Assembly: GCA_022566735.1 (NCBI GenBank)
Contig: JADFIG010000014.1
Span: 1 to 64,000, forward strand
DNA: 64,000 nt
Reading direction: 5' to 3'
Source: Pseudomonadota bacterium
GTDB lineage: Bacteria > Pseudomonadota > Gammaproteobacteria > Burkholderiales > Burkholderiaceae_C
The notes beneath the pieces are model-generated. The model made no database searches, was not told where the DNA came from, and worked only from the letters and a program-made list of their open reading frames with translations. The position numbers and the translations under genes are program-made. Below are positions 7,294 to 17,869 of this stretch, in pieces. Positions within the stretch are counted from its first letter, which is position 1, and every line of letters begins with the position of its first letter.

Positions 7294-9027
7294 TCAGTTG
7301 ATGCAGGTGCGGTTCTTGCCGGTGCGCTTGGCCTCGTACAAGGCCACGTCGGCGCGTTCCAGCGCGGCGCCAATGGCCTCGCCCGGGCGGTAGGTGGTCA
7401 CGCCCGCCGAGAAGGTGATGAAGACCTTCTTGTCCTCGTGCGTGAAGAACTCTGCGCTGAGCGTGCGCTGCAGGCGGGTCAGCACCTGCTGGCCTTCGGC
7501 GTCGGGGGTGTCGGGCAGCATCACGACGAACTCTTCGCCGCCATAGCGGGCCACGACGTCCACCGGGCGCAGGCATTCGCTGACCCGGCGGGCGAGGAAC
7601 TTCAGGGCTTCGTCGCCGGTCTGGTGGCCCATCTGGTCGTTGAGCTTCTTGAAGTTGTCGACGTCCAGCAGGCCGATGGCCAGGGGCGTGCCCTGGCGGT
7701 CGACGCGGGCTTGCTCGGCCTCGAAGGCGCGCATCATGCCGCGGCGGTTGGCGATCTGCGTGAGCGGGTCGGTCGAGACCTCGTCGGAGAGCTTGCGGAT
7801 CTCGTCTTCCAGCGTGCGCACGCGTTCGGTCAGGGCGTTGGCCTTGGCATGTTCGTCGTGCAGGCGCACTTGCGTTTGCGCCACGACCGACTGCACGGTG
7901 CGGCTTTCTTCGACCATCTCGCGCACCACGCCGGTCAGGCTCTCCAGCGTGTCGGCCTGGCCGATGGTGTCGGCGTAGCGGCCCAGGTTGGACTGGAAGC
8001 GGTCGGTGGTGCTGCCCAGTTCGCCGATTTCCTGCAGCATCTGGTGGATGAGTTGCTTGAGCGCATCGCGCGCGGCGGTGCGCTCCACCTTGAGCTGCTT
8101 CTGGCGTTCGCGGGCATCGCCCAGCAATTGCTGCACGTGGCGGACGGCGCGGTTGTTCAGGCCGTCTTCGAGCTGGTGGCGCATGGCCTGGCACTGCCCC
8201 TGCACCCAGCTGTCGTCCTCGGACAGGTCGACCAGGCTGTCGGTCAGCGACTGGCACAGGCCGGTCAGCTGCTCGACCAGGTGCTGGCGGTGCTCGATGA
8301 CGCGGCGTGCCTGGTCGCAGGCCTCCGTCAGGGCCTGGCGGGCGGCGTCGGCCGGGAGGGCATCGGCTTGCCGCGCGTTGCCGAGGGCCTGGCGCAAGGC
8401 TTCACCGGCTTCGGAGCCCGTGGCCGGCACAGGCGGCAAGGCGGCATGCACGGTGTGGCACAGCAGTTCGGCGGCGTGCTCGGCCAGCGGCGGCCAGGCC
8501 AGCGAGGGGGCGGCGGCCGAGGCCTCCAGCGGCATGGTGGCGCTGGCCGGGGCATCGGCGGACGCCTCCGCCACATCGTCCAGCAGGGTGTTGTCCAGGG
8601 TGTCGCTGTCCCAGCTCTGCACCAGCTGGCTCAGGCGCTGGTGCAGGCGCTGGCCGGAGTTCTTGCTGCCTTCGAGCACGCGCTGCAGGCTGTCTTTCTT
8701 GCGCGCCGCGGTCCACTGGCGCCCACCACGCTCGGCGCCACGCAGGATGCGGCCAATCAGGCGGGACCAGCGCTCGCCTTCTTCGGCCTGGCTGTCGGCC
8801 TGGCTGGGCGCTGTATCGCCGGCGGGCGCGCGCTCGGGGGCCGACGGCGGGGTGCCGGCTTCGGCTTCGTAGGCCTTGCGGAAGTTGTCGGGGGTGGGCT
8901 CCAGCCTTTGCTCGGCCAGGCGGCGCAGCGCGGCTTTGGCGAGGTTGGCCGGTGAGGCCGCGGGGCTGGCGGACGCCGTGGCTGACGGCTGGTTCGGGGC
9001 GGACGGGGAAGTCGGGGTCGGGGGCAT
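7294..9027 (-). CDS. Diguanylate cyclase with intact GGEEF and I-site
   Basis: This 577-residue cytoplasmic protein has no membrane segment. The N-terminal part (about 25-60, LAKAALRRLAEQRLEPTPDNF) begins a long, mostly helical region, with a probable coiled coil around 290-410 (QTQVRLHDEHAKANALTERV). The C-terminal GGDEF domain (about 415-577) starts DEVSTDPLTQIANRRG and has the catalytic signature GGEEF. RPVD sits five residues upstream, matching the RxxD inhibitory site for product feedback. It should make c-di-GMP from two GTP. It follows the GGDEF-EAL gene by only three bases and is the last gene of the operon that starts with the hybrid kinase. Confidence 0.9.
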   Translation of the reverse strand: MPPTPTSPSAPNQPSATASASPAASPANLAKAALRRLAEQRLEPTPDNFRKAYEAEAGTPPSAPERAPAGDTAPSQADSQAEEGERWSRLIGRILRGAERGGRQWTAARKKDSLQRVLEGSKNSGQRLHQRLSQLVQSWDSDTLDNTLLDDVAEASADAPASATMPLEASAAAPSLAWPPLAEHAAELLCHTVHAALPPVPATGSEAGEALRQALGNARQADALPADAARQALTEACDQARRVIEHRQHLVEQLTGLCQSLTDSLVDLSEDDSWVQGQCQAMRHQLEDGLNNRAVRHVQQLLGDARERQKQLKVERTAARDALKQLIHQMLQEIGELGSTTDRFQSNLGRYADTIGQADTLESLTGVVREMVEESRTVQSVVAQTQVRLHDEHAKANALTERVRTLEDEIRKLSDEVSTDPLTQIANRRGMMRAFEAEQARVDRQGTPLAIGLLDVDNFKKLNDQMGHQTGDEALKFLARRVSECLRPVDVVARYGGEEFVVMLPDTPDAEGQQVLTRLQRTLSAEFFTHEDKKVFITFSAGVTTYRPGEAIGAALERADVALYEAKRTGKNRTCIN

Positions 9028-9030
9028 GGT

Positions 9031-11259
9031 TCAGCGATGAGCGCCGATCAGCTGGGTGTGCACATCGGCTGGCGCACCGCCCGGGAGGGCCGCGGCCGAC
9101 ATGCCGATCTGCGTGTCCTGCAGCCACTGCACCACCTGCGCTGCAGGCATGGGCCGAGCGTACAGGAAGCCCTGGCAGATGTGGCAGCCCAGGTTGTAGA
9201 GCACTTCCATCTGCGATGCTTTTTCCACGCCTTCGGCGATCACGCGCAGGCCCAGGGCCCGGGCCAGCGCGATGATGGCCGAAACCACCGCCGAGCTCTG
9301 CGGCGTGTCGCCCAGGTCGCGCACGAAGGAGCGGTCGATCTTGAGCTCGCTGATGGGCAGCGAGGTCAGGTAGGCCAGCGACGAGTAGCCAGTGCCAAAG
9401 TCGTCGATGGAGATCTCGGTGCCCAGCTGGTTGAGGCGGTGCAGCGAGGGCACGACGCCCTGCAGGTCCTTCATCAGGCCGGTTTCGGTGATTTCCAGCT
9501 CGATGCTGCGCGGCGAGACGCCGCGTGCGGCCAGGATGGCCTCGATCTTCTCGACCAGGTCGTTCTGTTCGAACAGGCGCGAGGGCAGGTTGACCGCGAT
9601 GGACGCATCGAAGCCGAACTGGCGCTGCCATTCCGCGGCCTGGCGCGCGGCCTCGTCGATGGCCCACAGGCTCATCTGGTTGATCAGGCCGGTGGCCTCG
9701 GCCAGGGGGATGAAGTCGCCCGGCGGCACCAGCTCGCCATTGCGCTGCCAGCGCATCAAGGCCTCGGCGCCGACCATGCGCTGGGTGCGCACGTCGATCT
9801 TGGGCTGGTAGTACAGCACCAGCTCCTTGCGCTCCATGGCCTTGTGCAAGGCGGTGTCGAGGTCCAGGCGCACGCGGGCCTTGCTGGCCAGTTGCGGGTC
9901 GTGCAGCTGGGCGGTGTTGCGGCCCTGGCTCTTGGCCAGGTCCATGGCCACGTCGGCATTGCGCAGCAGGTCGGCCACGTTGAGGCCATGGGCCGGGAAC
10001 ACGGCCACGCCCACGCTGGCAGTGATGAAGCATTCCTGGCCGGCCACCATCATGGGCTCGCGCAGGGCGTTGAGCAGCACATGGGCCGTGTCCATGGCCT
10101 CGCGCTCATTGGCGACTTCGGGCAACAGCACGACGAACTCGTCGGCGCCCAGCCGGCCCACGGCCTCCAGGGTGCGGTGCACGCGCTGGCCGTTCATGTC
10201 CACGCTGCCTTCGAGGATCTGTTCGCAGTGGCGCACGCAGCCGCGCAGGCGCCGCGACACCTCGATGAGCAGTTCGTCGCCGGCGTGGTGGCCCAGGTTC
10301 TCGTTGATGATCTTGAAGCGGTCCAGGCCCACCTGCAGCAGCGCCACGCAGTGGTTCAGGCGCTTGGCATGCTCGATGGCGCGCTCGCTGCGCCAGAAGA
10401 TCTGGCGGCGGTTGGGCAGGCCGGTGAGCGTGTCGAAGTTGGCCAGGTGCTTGATCTTGTCTTCGGCCACGCGGCGGTCGGTGACGTCCTGCACGATGCC
10501 GGTGTAGCCGACCAGGCTGGCCAGTTCATTGAACTCCGGCTCGGCCTCGATGTGCAGGATGCGCAGGCGGCCGTCGGCCAGCTTGATCTGGATGTCGTTG
10601 CACAGGATGGTGCCGCGGTCCAGCACCTCGTGGAGGATGCGCAGGAAGCCGCGGCGCTCTTCGGCGGGCATCATGCGGACGAAGTCGCGCAGGCCCAGGC
10701 GGTCATGGGCGCCCAGACCGAAGACGCGCAGGCCTTCCACCGAGAAGGCGATGTCGCCCTGGCCCTTGTGCCAGTCGAAGCTGCCCATGCGGGCCAGGTC
10801 CTGGGCGCGGGCCAGCTTGGACTTGCTGCGCTCCAGTTCGTGGCGGGTGCGCGAGGCGCGCAGCAGGTAGCGCAATCGGCCGGCCAGCAGGCTCCATTGC
10901 GTGCTCTTGACGAAGAAGTCGGTGGCGCCGGCCTCGTAGGCACGGGTGATGGAGGCATCGTCGTCCAGGCCGGTGAGCATCAGCACGGGCACGGACTCGT
11001 AGCCGGGCATCTGGCGCAGTTCCTGGCAGGTGGCAAAGCCGTCCAGGCCGGGCATGACGGCGTCCAGCACAACCACATCGGGCAGCCAGTCGGCCATCAT
11101 GTGCAGGGCCTGCTCGCCGGAGCTGGCTTCGGTGATGGCGAAGCCGCGGTCTCGCAACGCGATCGACGTCAACAGCAGGTTGACTTCGTCGTCATCGACC
11201 AGCAGCACCTTGGGCTGCTCTTCGTGGTCGTGCGGTGCGATGGCCGAGCCCAGCGTCAT
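9031..11259 (-). CDS. Response regulator REC-PAS-GGDEF-EAL, probable c-di-GMP phosphodiesterase
   Basis: This is a 742-residue regulator. The REC domain (about 18-135) has KVLLVDDDEVN and the phospho-acceptor Asp in VVVLDAVMPG. A PAS segment (about 170-265) ends GYTGIVQDVTDRR. The GGDEF domain (about 275-450) begins NFDTLTGLPNRR but its signature is GADEF, so synthase activity is doubtful. The EAL domain (about 455-710) looks complete: GAEALMRW, AVNLPSRLF, ELEITET, DDFGTGYSS, KIDRSFV and AEGVEKASQ. The gene starts inside the stop of the hybrid kinase (ATGA, 11256-11259). This makes it the natural phosphorelay output of that kinase and links its signal to c-di-GMP breakdown. Confidence 0.9.
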   Translation of the reverse strand: MTLGSAIAPHDHEEQPKVLLVDDDEVNLLLTSIALRDRGFAITEASSGEQALHMMADWLPDVVVLDAVMPGLDGFATCQELRQMPGYESVPVLMLTGLDDDASITRAYEAGATDFFVKSTQWSLLAGRLRYLLRASRTRHELERSKSKLARAQDLARMGSFDWHKGQGDIAFSVEGLRVFGLGAHDRLGLRDFVRMMPAEERRGFLRILHEVLDRGTILCNDIQIKLADGRLRILHIEAEPEFNELASLVGYTGIVQDVTDRRVAEDKIKHLANFDTLTGLPNRRQIFWRSERAIEHAKRLNHCVALLQVGLDRFKIINENLGHHAGDELLIEVSRRLRGCVRHCEQILEGSVDMNGQRVHRTLEAVGRLGADEFVVLLPEVANEREAMDTAHVLLNALREPMMVAGQECFITASVGVAVFPAHGLNVADLLRNADVAMDLAKSQGRNTAQLHDPQLASKARVRLDLDTALHKAMERKELVLYYQPKIDVRTQRMVGAEALMRWQRNGELVPPGDFIPLAEATGLINQMSLWAIDEAARQAAEWQRQFGFDASIAVNLPSRLFEQNDLVEKIEAILAARGVSPRSIELEITETGLMKDLQGVVPSLHRLNQLGTEISIDDFGTGYSSLAYLTSLPISELKIDRSFVRDLGDTPQSSAVVSAIIALARALGLRVIAEGVEKASQMEVLYNLGCHICQGFLYARPMPAAQVVQWLQDTQIGMSAAALPGGAPADVHTQLIGAHR

Positions 11260-14200
11260 GGTTGAGACTCCAGCAACAGGCGCAACCCCGCGAGCACCCG
11301 CTGTGCTTCACGGGGGATCTCCTGGATGCGAGGGCTCAAGTCTTCACCGGTCTGGCGCCTGATCATGGTTTCGATTTCGGCACACAGATGTGACAACTTG
11401 AGTGCGCCAATGCTTGCCGACGAAGACTTGAGTGTATGCGCGACATGCACGATCGCGGCCATGTCATTGACACGGAATGCATCTTCCAGTTGCGGCAACA
11501 GTCGGCCCACCGAGGTTTCGAAGGCCTTGCCCACGCGCTCGAACAGGCGGTTGTCGCCCTTGGGGTCGAGTTCGCGCAGGCGGCGCAGGGCTTCGGCGTC
11601 GAAGATGTCTTCGGGGCGGGGCGCGGGCATGGCCGCCGGTGCGGGCTGCAGGGCAGGCGAGGGCGGCTGCGGTGCGGGCACGGCGGCCCGGGCATCGAAG
11701 GCAAAGTCGGCGGGGGCGGGGGGTGTGCGGACCATCGTGGCGGTCGTGGTCGGTGGCAGCGGGGCCAGGGTCAGGCCGGAGGCCGGTGTGGCGTCGATCG
11801 GGCGGGGCACCTCCAGCAGGCCCATGGGCACGGCGGCGGAGGGTGAGGGCTGGGCGGCGGTCGGGTCCACGTCGACCGGGGTGGCGCTCGGTGCCGCGAC
11901 CGGCGGCAAGCCCGAGTCCGCGAATTCGGACGACATCCCCTCGGCCTGGGTGTGCTCGGCCAGCACCTTGTGCAACTGGCTCTGGCGGAAGGGCTTGGAG
12001 AGGTAGTCGTCGAAGCCGACGTCGAGGAAGCGTTGCTCGTCGCCCTCCAGGGCGTTGGCCGTCACGGCGATCACCGGCGTGTCGGAGGGCGTCACGAAGG
12101 TGAAGCGGTTGTTCGAGCCGCGGCGGAACCAGCTCAGGGCTTCCACGCCGTCCATGCCGGGCATCTGGATGTCCATCAGCACCAGGTCGAAGCGCTGCTC
12201 GCCCAGGCGGCGCAGGCCCTCCAGGGCGGAGGAGGCCACGCGCACCTCGCAGCCCAGGCGCTTGAGCATCTGGCTGCAGACTTCCTGGTTCACCGGGTTG
12301 TCCTCGACCACGAGCACGGCCTTGTTCAGGCGGGGCACGTCGTGGTGGTGGTCGCCTCCCAGTTCGGCCGAGATGCCCAGGATGGCCTGGCGCAGTTCGG
12401 CCTTGCGCAGCGGCTTGGGCACGAAGCGCTGGAAGCCGACCTCCTGGGCGCGGCGCACGTCGTCCGGCGAGGACACCGACGACAGCAGCACCATCTTCAG
12501 GTGGCGGTAGCGGCCGCTGCTGCGCAGGGCTTCGGCCAGTCCCAGGCCGTCGAGCTCGGGCATGTTCATGTCCACCAGGGCCAGGTCGAAGTCGGCGTCC
12601 TGCGTGGGGTGGGCCATCAGGATGGCCAGGGCTTCGCGGCCATTGGCGGCCTGTGTCACGTTCATGCCCCAGGCATTGAGCATGTTCTCGATGACGGTGC
12701 GGTTGGTGTCGTTGTCGTCGACCACCAGCACATTGAAGGAAGGCATCTCGGGCTCTTCCAGCATGGCCATGTCGATCTGGGTGTCGCCGATGCGCACAGG
12801 CACGCGGAAGACGAACTCCGAGCCCACGCCCGGCGCGCTGTGCGCCTCGATGCGTCCGCCCATCAGCTCCACCAGCTGCTTGGAAATCGCCAGGCCCAGT
12901 CCGGTGCCGCCGTAGCGACGTGCCATGCCCACATTGGCCTGCACGAAGGCGCTGAACAGGCGCGGGATGACGTCGCTGGGGATGCCGATGCCGGTGTCGC
13001 GCACCATGAACTCCAGCTCGATCGGGGCCTTGGGGTCGGCTTCGTTGGCGACGACGTTGCCGCCGATGGCGCGGCGGATGTCGACCACGACCTCGCCGTG
13101 CTCGGTGAACTTGATGGCGTTGGCCACCAGGTTGGTGATGATCTGGCGCAGGCGCAGCGGGTCGCCGTGGATGACGCTGGGCAGGCCGGGCTGCTCGCGG
13201 AAGCTCAGCTCCAGGCCCTTCTCGTGGGCGCGCGGCGCCATCAGCTCCAGGGTGTCTTCCACCAGGGTGCGCAGCACGAAGTCGCTGGTGGCCAGCTCCA
13301 GCCGACCGGCTTCGATCTTGGCGAAGTCCAGGATGTCGTTGATGATCTCCAGCAGGCTCTCGCCGGAGCGGTAGACGGCCTGGGCGAAGCGGCGCTGCTT
13401 GTCGTTGAGCGGCGTGCCCAGCAGCAGCTCCGTCATGCCCAGGATGCCGTTCATGGGCGTGCGGATCTCATGGCTCATGTTGGCCATGAACTGGCTCTTG
13501 GCCTGGCTGGCGGCCTCGGCCATGTCGCGGGCGCGCTCCAGCTCCAGGGCCTGGTTGTGCTCGTCGGTGACGTCCGACACCAGGCCGTAGATGCGGGCCT
13601 GGCCGCTGGGCAGGCGGCGCGTGCGGGTGCGGTGGCGCACCCAGCGCAGGCCCTTGCCGGGCACCTGCAGGCGCAGCAGCGCGTCGGTGGGCTCGCCTTG
13701 CTGCTCGTGCTGCTCCTGCTGCGCCATGAGCTCGACGTCCTCGGGCACCACCAGCGCGCGCACGCGGCTGGGCTCGTTCAGGATGTCGTCGTTGGGCAGG
13801 CCCAGCAGGTCCTGGGTGCGCGGGCTCAGGTAGATGTAGTGCTCGCGGTCTTCCGTGGCCACGTAGACGGCATCGTCCATGGATTCGACCAGCTCGCGGA
13901 AGCGGCGCTCGGACTCTTCCAGGTCGGCGCGGGCCTGGCGGGCGGCCGTGATGTCGCGCACCAGCGAGATCAGCAGGCGCGGGCGGCCATTGCTGTGGCG
14001 CAGCGCGAAATGGCGGGCGTTGACCACGCGTTCGCCGTCTTCGCCGACCCAGGTGAAGTCGTGCTCCACCGTCTGGCCGGTCTCGACGGCTTCCTGCATG
14101 AAAGGCTGGGCCACGCCCAGCACCGACTTGCCCAGCGCCTGCTCGATGGAGCGGCCCACCACGCGGTCGCGCTGCAGCTTGAATTCGATCTCGGTGTAGC

Positions 14201-15722
14201 GGTTGATGGCCACCACATTGAGGTTGACCGGGTCCAGCACGAACAGGCTCACGGGCAGGTTGCCCAGCAGGGCCTCCAGGAACTCGCGCTCCTGGTCGCG
14301 CACGTGCTCCTGGCCCTTGCGCCTGGTGATGTCGTTGAACAGGCAGACGTACTGACCGCGCCCGCCCGACTCGTCGAGCATGTGGATGGCGTCGATCTCG
14401 CCCCAGTAGCGCGACGACGCGGCGCCAGGGCGGCCGGCCTCGTAGGACAGGCGGAAGGGCACGCCACGGGAGAGGTGCCCATCCAGCTCCGCGACCACCT
14501 CGCCGTCGGAAACCTCCTGGGCCAGCAGCTCGCTGAGGCGGCGGCCGACTGCGCGGGCCTCGTCCCAACCCGTGAGGGCGACGAAAGCCGAGTTGACCCA
14601 CTCGATGGTGCCGAGGCGGTCGGTGATGGCCACGCCCGCACTGATGCGCGAAGCCACCAGGGCGAGCCGGCCCAGGTGCTCGGCGTGGCTGGCCATGCGC
14701 GCGAGGTGCGCCTCGCGCTGGGCCACGAAGCCCAGCTGGATGGCCGCCACGTCCAGCACCGCTTCCATGTCGGCGTGGGCGTGGGTGGGGTCGTCGAACT
14801 CCAGCAAGGCCAGCGGCGCGCCATCGACGGTGACGGGCAGGGCCAGGGCGCGGCGCGTGCCGGCATCCCGCCAGGGCGTGGCCGGGGTGTGGGCGGAGGG
14901 GGGGGTCTGAGGGGCGGCGCCAGCAACGGCGGTGCCGGCACGCTGGCCGGCAGGGGTGAGGTCGGACAGCACCGCGCGCAGCGTCACCAGGGCCTGGCCC
15001 AGCGGACGCTCATCGCGCTGCGTGGCGGCGATGTGGCTGACGTCGATGTGCTCGGCCATGCCCGGCCCGCCATCGCTCCAGGGGCGCAGCAGGGCGGACT
15101 CCCCGTTCCAGCCTTCCACGCGCAAGGCGCTCCAGGCCCGCGAACCCAGGGCGCCGTGCAGGGCCTCGCCGATCCGCTGGAGGGCCTGGGCCAGTGTGCC
15201 GGCGGCGCGGGCGTCTTCGGCGATGCGGTGCAGCAGGGCCAGCAGTTGCGCCTGGCGCTCGGCGCGTTGCAGGATGGCGACCTCGTCGCCCCCTTCGACC
15301 TGGGGCACGGTGGTGGGGTTGGCCGCCGGGGCAGGGTGCAGCGCCGGCAGGCTGGCGGGGGTCGCGGAGGAGGCGGGCGGCTGCGTGACCGCCATGCGGA
15401 TCTCCGGGGCCGGCGGCACGCGCAGCGAGGCCTGCTCGGCCACCTGCTCGGCCAGGCGCTGGGCGGCCGACGATGCACTGCCCGGGCGGCTGCTGGCGGA
15501 GGGGAACTGCGACGAGGTGGGCGACGACAGCGTGGACGGCGCCGCCGTGCGCGGAGACCGGCCCTCGGGCGTGGTCGGCCGGCGGCTGGCCAGGTAAGCG
15601 ATGCCCAGCGACGCCAGCACCGCCAGGGCCAGGCCTGCGCCGGACGGACCCCAGACGAAGCCCGCGGCCGACAAGGCGACCAGGGCCAACATCAAGGTCA
15701 AGGCTTTCCAGGGTGTGCGCAT
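11256..15722 (-). CDS. Hybrid sensor histidine kinase (GAF-PAS3-HisKA-HATPase-REC2-Hpt)
   Basis: This is a kinase of about 1488 residues. Two N-terminal membrane helices (about 8-25 and 28-45) are followed by a proline/serine-rich linker and a GAF-like domain (about 150-355). Three PAS domains follow (about 360-730). The HisKA H-box [17 protein letters not shown] lies near 748 and the HATPase domain spans about 860-980. REC1 lies near 995 ([11 protein letters not shown], Asp in [11 protein letters not shown]) and REC2 near 1137 ([11 protein letters not shown], Asp in [11 protein letters not shown]). The Hpt domain lies near 1427 ([14 protein letters not shown]). The layout is of the BarA/ArcB phosphorelay type. 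ATG 15722 is preferred because the membrane helices start there; the frame stays open to 15833. It heads the operon with the two c-di-GMP genes. Confidence 0.9.
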   Translation of the reverse strand: MRTPWKALTLMLALVALSAAGFVWGPSGAGLALAVLASLGIAYLASRRPTTPEGRSPRTAAPSTLSSPTSSQFPSASSRPGSASSAAQRLAEQVAEQASLRVPPAPEIRMAVTQPPASSATPASLPALHPAPAANPTTVPQVEGGDEVAILQRAERQAQLLALLHRIAEDARAAGTLAQALQRIGEALHGALGSRAWSALRVEGWNGESALLRPWSDGGPGMAEHIDVSHIAATQRDERPLGQALVTLRAVLSDLTPAGQRAGTAVAGAAPQTPPSAHTPATPWRDAGTRRALALPVTVDGAPLALLEFDDPTHAHADMEAVLDVAAIQLGFVAQREAHLARMASHAEHLGRLALVASRISAGVAITDRLGTIEWVNSAFVALTGWDEARAVGRRLSELLAQEVSDGEVVAELDGHLSRGVPFRLSYEAGRPGAASSRYWGEIDAIHMLDESGGRGQYVCLFNDITRRKGQEHVRDQEREFLEALLGNLPVSLFVLDPVNLNVVAINRYTEIEFKLQRDRVVGRSIEQALGKSVLGVAQPFMQEAVETGQTVEHDFTWVGEDGERVVNARHFALRHSNGRPRLLISLVRDITAARQARADLEESERRFRELVESMDDAVYVATEDREHYIYLSPRTQDLLGLPNDDILNEPSRVRALVVPEDVELMAQQEQHEQQGEPTDALLRLQVPGKGLRWVRHRTRTRRLPSGQARIYGLVSDVTDEHNQALELERARDMAEAASQAKSQFMANMSHEIRTPMNGILGMTELLLGTPLNDKQRRFAQAVYRSGESLLEIINDILDFAKIEAGRLELATSDFVLRTLVEDTLELMAPRAHEKGLELSFREQPGLPSVIHGDPLRLRQIITNLVANAIKFTEHGEVVVDIRRAIGGNVVANEADPKAPIELEFMVRDTGIGIPSDVIPRLFSAFVQANVGMARRYGGTGLGLAISKQLVELMGGRIEAHSAPGVGSEFVFRVPVRIGDTQIDMAMLEEPEMPSFNVLVVDDNDTNRTVIENMLNAWGMNVTQAANGREALAILMAHPTQDADFDLALVDMNMPELDGLGLAEALRSSGRYRHLKMVLLSSVSSPDDVRRAQEVGFQRFVPKPLRKAELRQAILGISAELGGDHHHDVPRLNKAVLVVEDNPVNQEVCSQMLKRLGCEVRVASSALEGLRRLGEQRFDLVLMDIQMPGMDGVEALSWFRRGSNNRFTFVTPSDTPVIAVTANALEGDEQRFLDVGFDDYLSKPFRQSQLHKVLAEHTQAEGMSSEFADSGLPPVAAPSATPVDVDPTAAQPSPSAAVPMGLLEVPRPIDATPASGLTLAPLPPTTTATMVRTPPAPADFAFDARAAVPAPQPPSPALQPAPAAMPAPRPEDIFDAEALRRLRELDPKGDNRLFERVGKAFETSVGRLLPQLEDAFRVNDMAAIVHVAHTLKSSSASIGALKLSHLCAEIETMIRRQTGEDLSPRIQEIPREAQRVLAGLRLLLESQP

Positions 15723-15905
15723 GGGATGCGTGAGGTGACAAGGCCGATCGAATGCACCGGCTACAGCAGGTAAAACAGTGCTTCCCGGGGGGAAATCTTC
15801 CCGGAATGCAGTGACAATCGTCAGAAAACTCACGAACTTTAACGTGCGCCTGAAAAACGGTGCCTGCGGAAGAAACCCCTTTCATCCGTCCTTACAATCT
15901 TTTGA

Positions 15906-16973
15906 ATGCACAGCCCCCAAGATTTGTCATCCGGTCTGAGCGCTCCTGCGCGGCAGATTCACGCCGGGTTCAGGTTCTGGCTGTTCGCGGGCATCGCCTT
16001 CCTGGGCGGCCTGATCTGGACCGACGCGCCCGCCTGGGGCTGCGTGCTGGCCATGGGGGTCTGGTTGCAGGCGGGCTGGCTGGCCCTGGCCTGGTTGCGG
16101 CAGTCCGGACACCGGGACGAGGCGCAGGTGCCCCAGCCCCCGACCCTTCCCCAGCCCCCGGCAGACCTGGGGGAAGCGAGCGCCCCCACGCCCGCGGCGG
16201 CTCTGGCTGAGTGCGCGGCCGACCGCGACACTGAACGCGAACCGGAGCGCGACCCGGAGCGCGATGTCGAGCAGGACGTCCTGCGCTATGCCCTGTCGCA
16301 CGACCTGCGCGCGCCGCTGCGCGTCATCGACGGCTTCACCCGCATCGTCAAGGAAGATTACGGCCGCCACCTCGACCGCCTGGGCAACGACCACCTGGAG
16401 CGCGTCCTGGCGGCCTCGGTCCGCATGAACGGCATGATCGATGCCATCCTGGCCCAGGCGCAACTCTCCGGTGCGGCGCTGGCGCGACAGGACATCGACC
16501 TCAGCGGGCTGGCGCGGGAGGTGGCCGACGAACTGCTGGCCGTCCACACCGAGGCCTGCCACGTGCAGATGCAGATCGCCGAGGGCCTGCGCGCCCAGGC
16601 CGACGCCCTGCTGCTGCGCCGGGTGCTGGAAAACCTGCTGGGCAATGCCCTGAAATACAGCGCCAAGGTGGCCTCGCCGCGGGTGGAGCTGGGCTGCATG
16701 CCTGCCACCAACCCGCCGGTGTATTTCGTGCGGGACAACGGCGCGGGTTTCGACATGCAGCACGCCGACAAGCTGTTCGGCTTGTTCCAGCGCCTGCACA
16801 GCACCAAGGACTTCCCCGGCACCGGGGTGGGGCTGGCGGGTGTGCGCAACATCGTGCGCCGCCATGGCGGGCGCGTGTGGGCCGAGGCCCAGCCCGGCGC
16901 GGGCGCGTGTTTCTATTTCACCCTGATCGGCTCGGCCGAGGCCCAGCGCGCAGGCGCCGTGGCCTCAGAGTGA
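15906..16973 (+). CDS. Small membrane-bound sensor histidine kinase
   Basis: This 355-residue protein has two adjacent N-terminal helices (about 22-40 and 46-66) and a charged linker rich in Glu/Arg pairs (about 90-120). The HisKA domain follows with the H-box YALSHDLRAPLRVIDGF near residue 125-140. The HATPase domain has NLLGNALKYS (N box), DNGAGFDMQHADKLFGLFQR (G1/F boxes) and GTGVGLAGV (G2). The kinase core resembles those of bacteriophytochrome-type kinases, but no chromophore-binding module is present. It is divergent from the hybrid kinase, and its 3' end overlaps the converging ANTAR regulator by nine bases. TACAAT at 15893-15898 would leave only a very short leader. Its partner regulator cannot be named. 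Confidence 0.85.
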   Translation: MHSPQDLSSGLSAPARQIHAGFRFWLFAGIAFLGGLIWTDAPAWGCVLAMGVWLQAGWLALAWLRQSGHRDEAQVPQPPTLPQPPADLGEASAPTPAAALAECAADRDTEREPERDPERDVEQDVLRYALSHDLRAPLRVIDGFTRIVKEDYGRHLDRLGNDHLERVLAASVRMNGMIDAILAQAQLSGAALARQDIDLSGLAREVADELLAVHTEACHVQMQIAEGLRAQADALLLRRVLENLLGNALKYSAKVASPRVELGCMPATNPPVYFVRDNGAGFDMQHADKLFGLFQRLHSTKDFPGTGVGLAGVRNIVRRHGGRVWAEAQPGAGACFYFTLIGSAEAQRAGAVASE

Positions 16974-17702
16974 ACCCAGACCGGCCAGCACTTCCTGGGC
17001 GTTGATCAGGCGCTCGCACAGCGCGCTCAGCGAGCGTTGCTCCTGGCCGGCCTGCTGGCTGAGCTTGTCCAGGGCCTGGCGGCGCGTCAGCGAGTAGCGG
17101 TGCATCACGATGCCCACGGCCAGGGCCACGGTGTCGTCGAGCGGGTCCTGGGCCGGGGCGGCCTGGGCTGGCGAGCTTGGGGCTGAGGTTGGGGCTGAGG
17201 GGGGTGGTGCGTACGGCGGCTCGGCAAAAGCGGGCAGGGCGGCTGCGGTGGGCACCTGGCCACCCTGCGCGGAACCCTGAGTGGCGCCCGGTGCCGCCGC
17301 GCCTTGTGCGCCTGCGCCTTGGGCCGAGCCATGAGGCCGGTTGGCGAAAGCGGCCTCGACCGCCGGCACGATCTGCTGGATGTCCAGGGGTTTGACCAGG
17401 TAGGTCAGCGCGCCCAGTTCCTTGACCTGCCGGATGGTGCCCTCGTCGGCGAAGGCCGACAGGAACATGAACGGCGTCTGCAGGTACTCGCGCAGGTAGG
17501 CGGCCACGTCGAAGCCGGACTTGCCTTCCATGCGGATGTCCAGCAGGGCCAGCTCGGGCCGGTGCTCGCGTGCCAGCAGGATGGCGTCATCGCCGTTGTC
17601 GGCATCGATGACCTCGAAGCCGGCTTGCGACAGCCCGTGCGTCAACGTCGCCAGCACCAGCCGGTCGTCGTCCACCACGAGGATTTTGCCTTTTTGATTC
17701 AC
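16965..17702 (-). CDS. ANTAR-domain response regulator (transcription antiterminator type)
   Basis: The REC domain starts almost at the N-terminus (NQKGKILVVDDDRL, acceptor Asp in LALLDIRMEGKSG) and spans about 5-122. A proline/alanine-rich linker follows. The C-terminal ANTAR domain (about 185-240) is AVGIVMHRYSLTRRQALDKL. ANTAR regulators bind paired RNA hairpins and prevent transcription termination. The gene lies just downstream of a HisKA_2 kinase, the usual partner type. GTG 17702 is chosen because the REC domain starts there and AGCAGG precedes it. ATG 17786 or TTG 17828 would add a basic QKHR repeat region encoded by tandem 12-base repeats. Confidence 0.85.
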   Translation of the reverse strand: MNQKGKILVVDDDRLVLATLTHGLSQAGFEVIDADNGDDAILLAREHRPELALLDIRMEGKSGFDVAAYLREYLQTPFMFLSAFADEGTIRQVKELGALTYLVKPLDIQQIVPAVEAAFANRPHGSAQGAGAQGAAAPGATQGSAQGGQVPTAAALPAFAEPPYAPPPSAPTSAPSSPAQAAPAQDPLDDTVALAVGIVMHRYSLTRRQALDKLSQQAGQEQRSLSALCERLINAQEVLAGLGSL

Positions 17703-17742
17703 GCGGGGCCTGCTTTGCTGCGTTTTTTGGCTACGTTTTTGG

Positions 17743-17790
17743 CGATGCTTCTGCCGATGTTTCTGCCGGTGCTTCTGCCAGTGCATTTGC
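17743..17790. repeat. Four tandem copies of a 12-base repeat
   Basis: The copies are CGATGCTTCTGC, CGATGTTTCTGC, CGGTGCTTCTGC and CAGTGCATTTGC, end to end. They lie at the 5' end of the ANTAR regulator. If the upstream ATG at 17786 (inside the last copy) is used, they encode repeated Gln-Lys-His-Arg. Otherwise they form part of the spacer between the kinase and regulator genes. A change in copy number would keep the frame. Confidence 0.8.
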
Positions 17791-17869
17791 CCGCATCCGG
17801 CAGGGGCGGATCTTGACGGATCCACCAAAGGATCAAGTCTACTGCGAGACGTTCAGGTGCGTCACCCCC

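Noticed and set aside
11952-15773. Very long plus-strand open frame (over 1200 codons) opposite the hybrid kinase
   Set aside because: It is antisense to a clear kinase gene, and its sequence is an Ala/Gly/His/Gln-rich shadow without motifs. High GC removes stop codons from the opposite strand.
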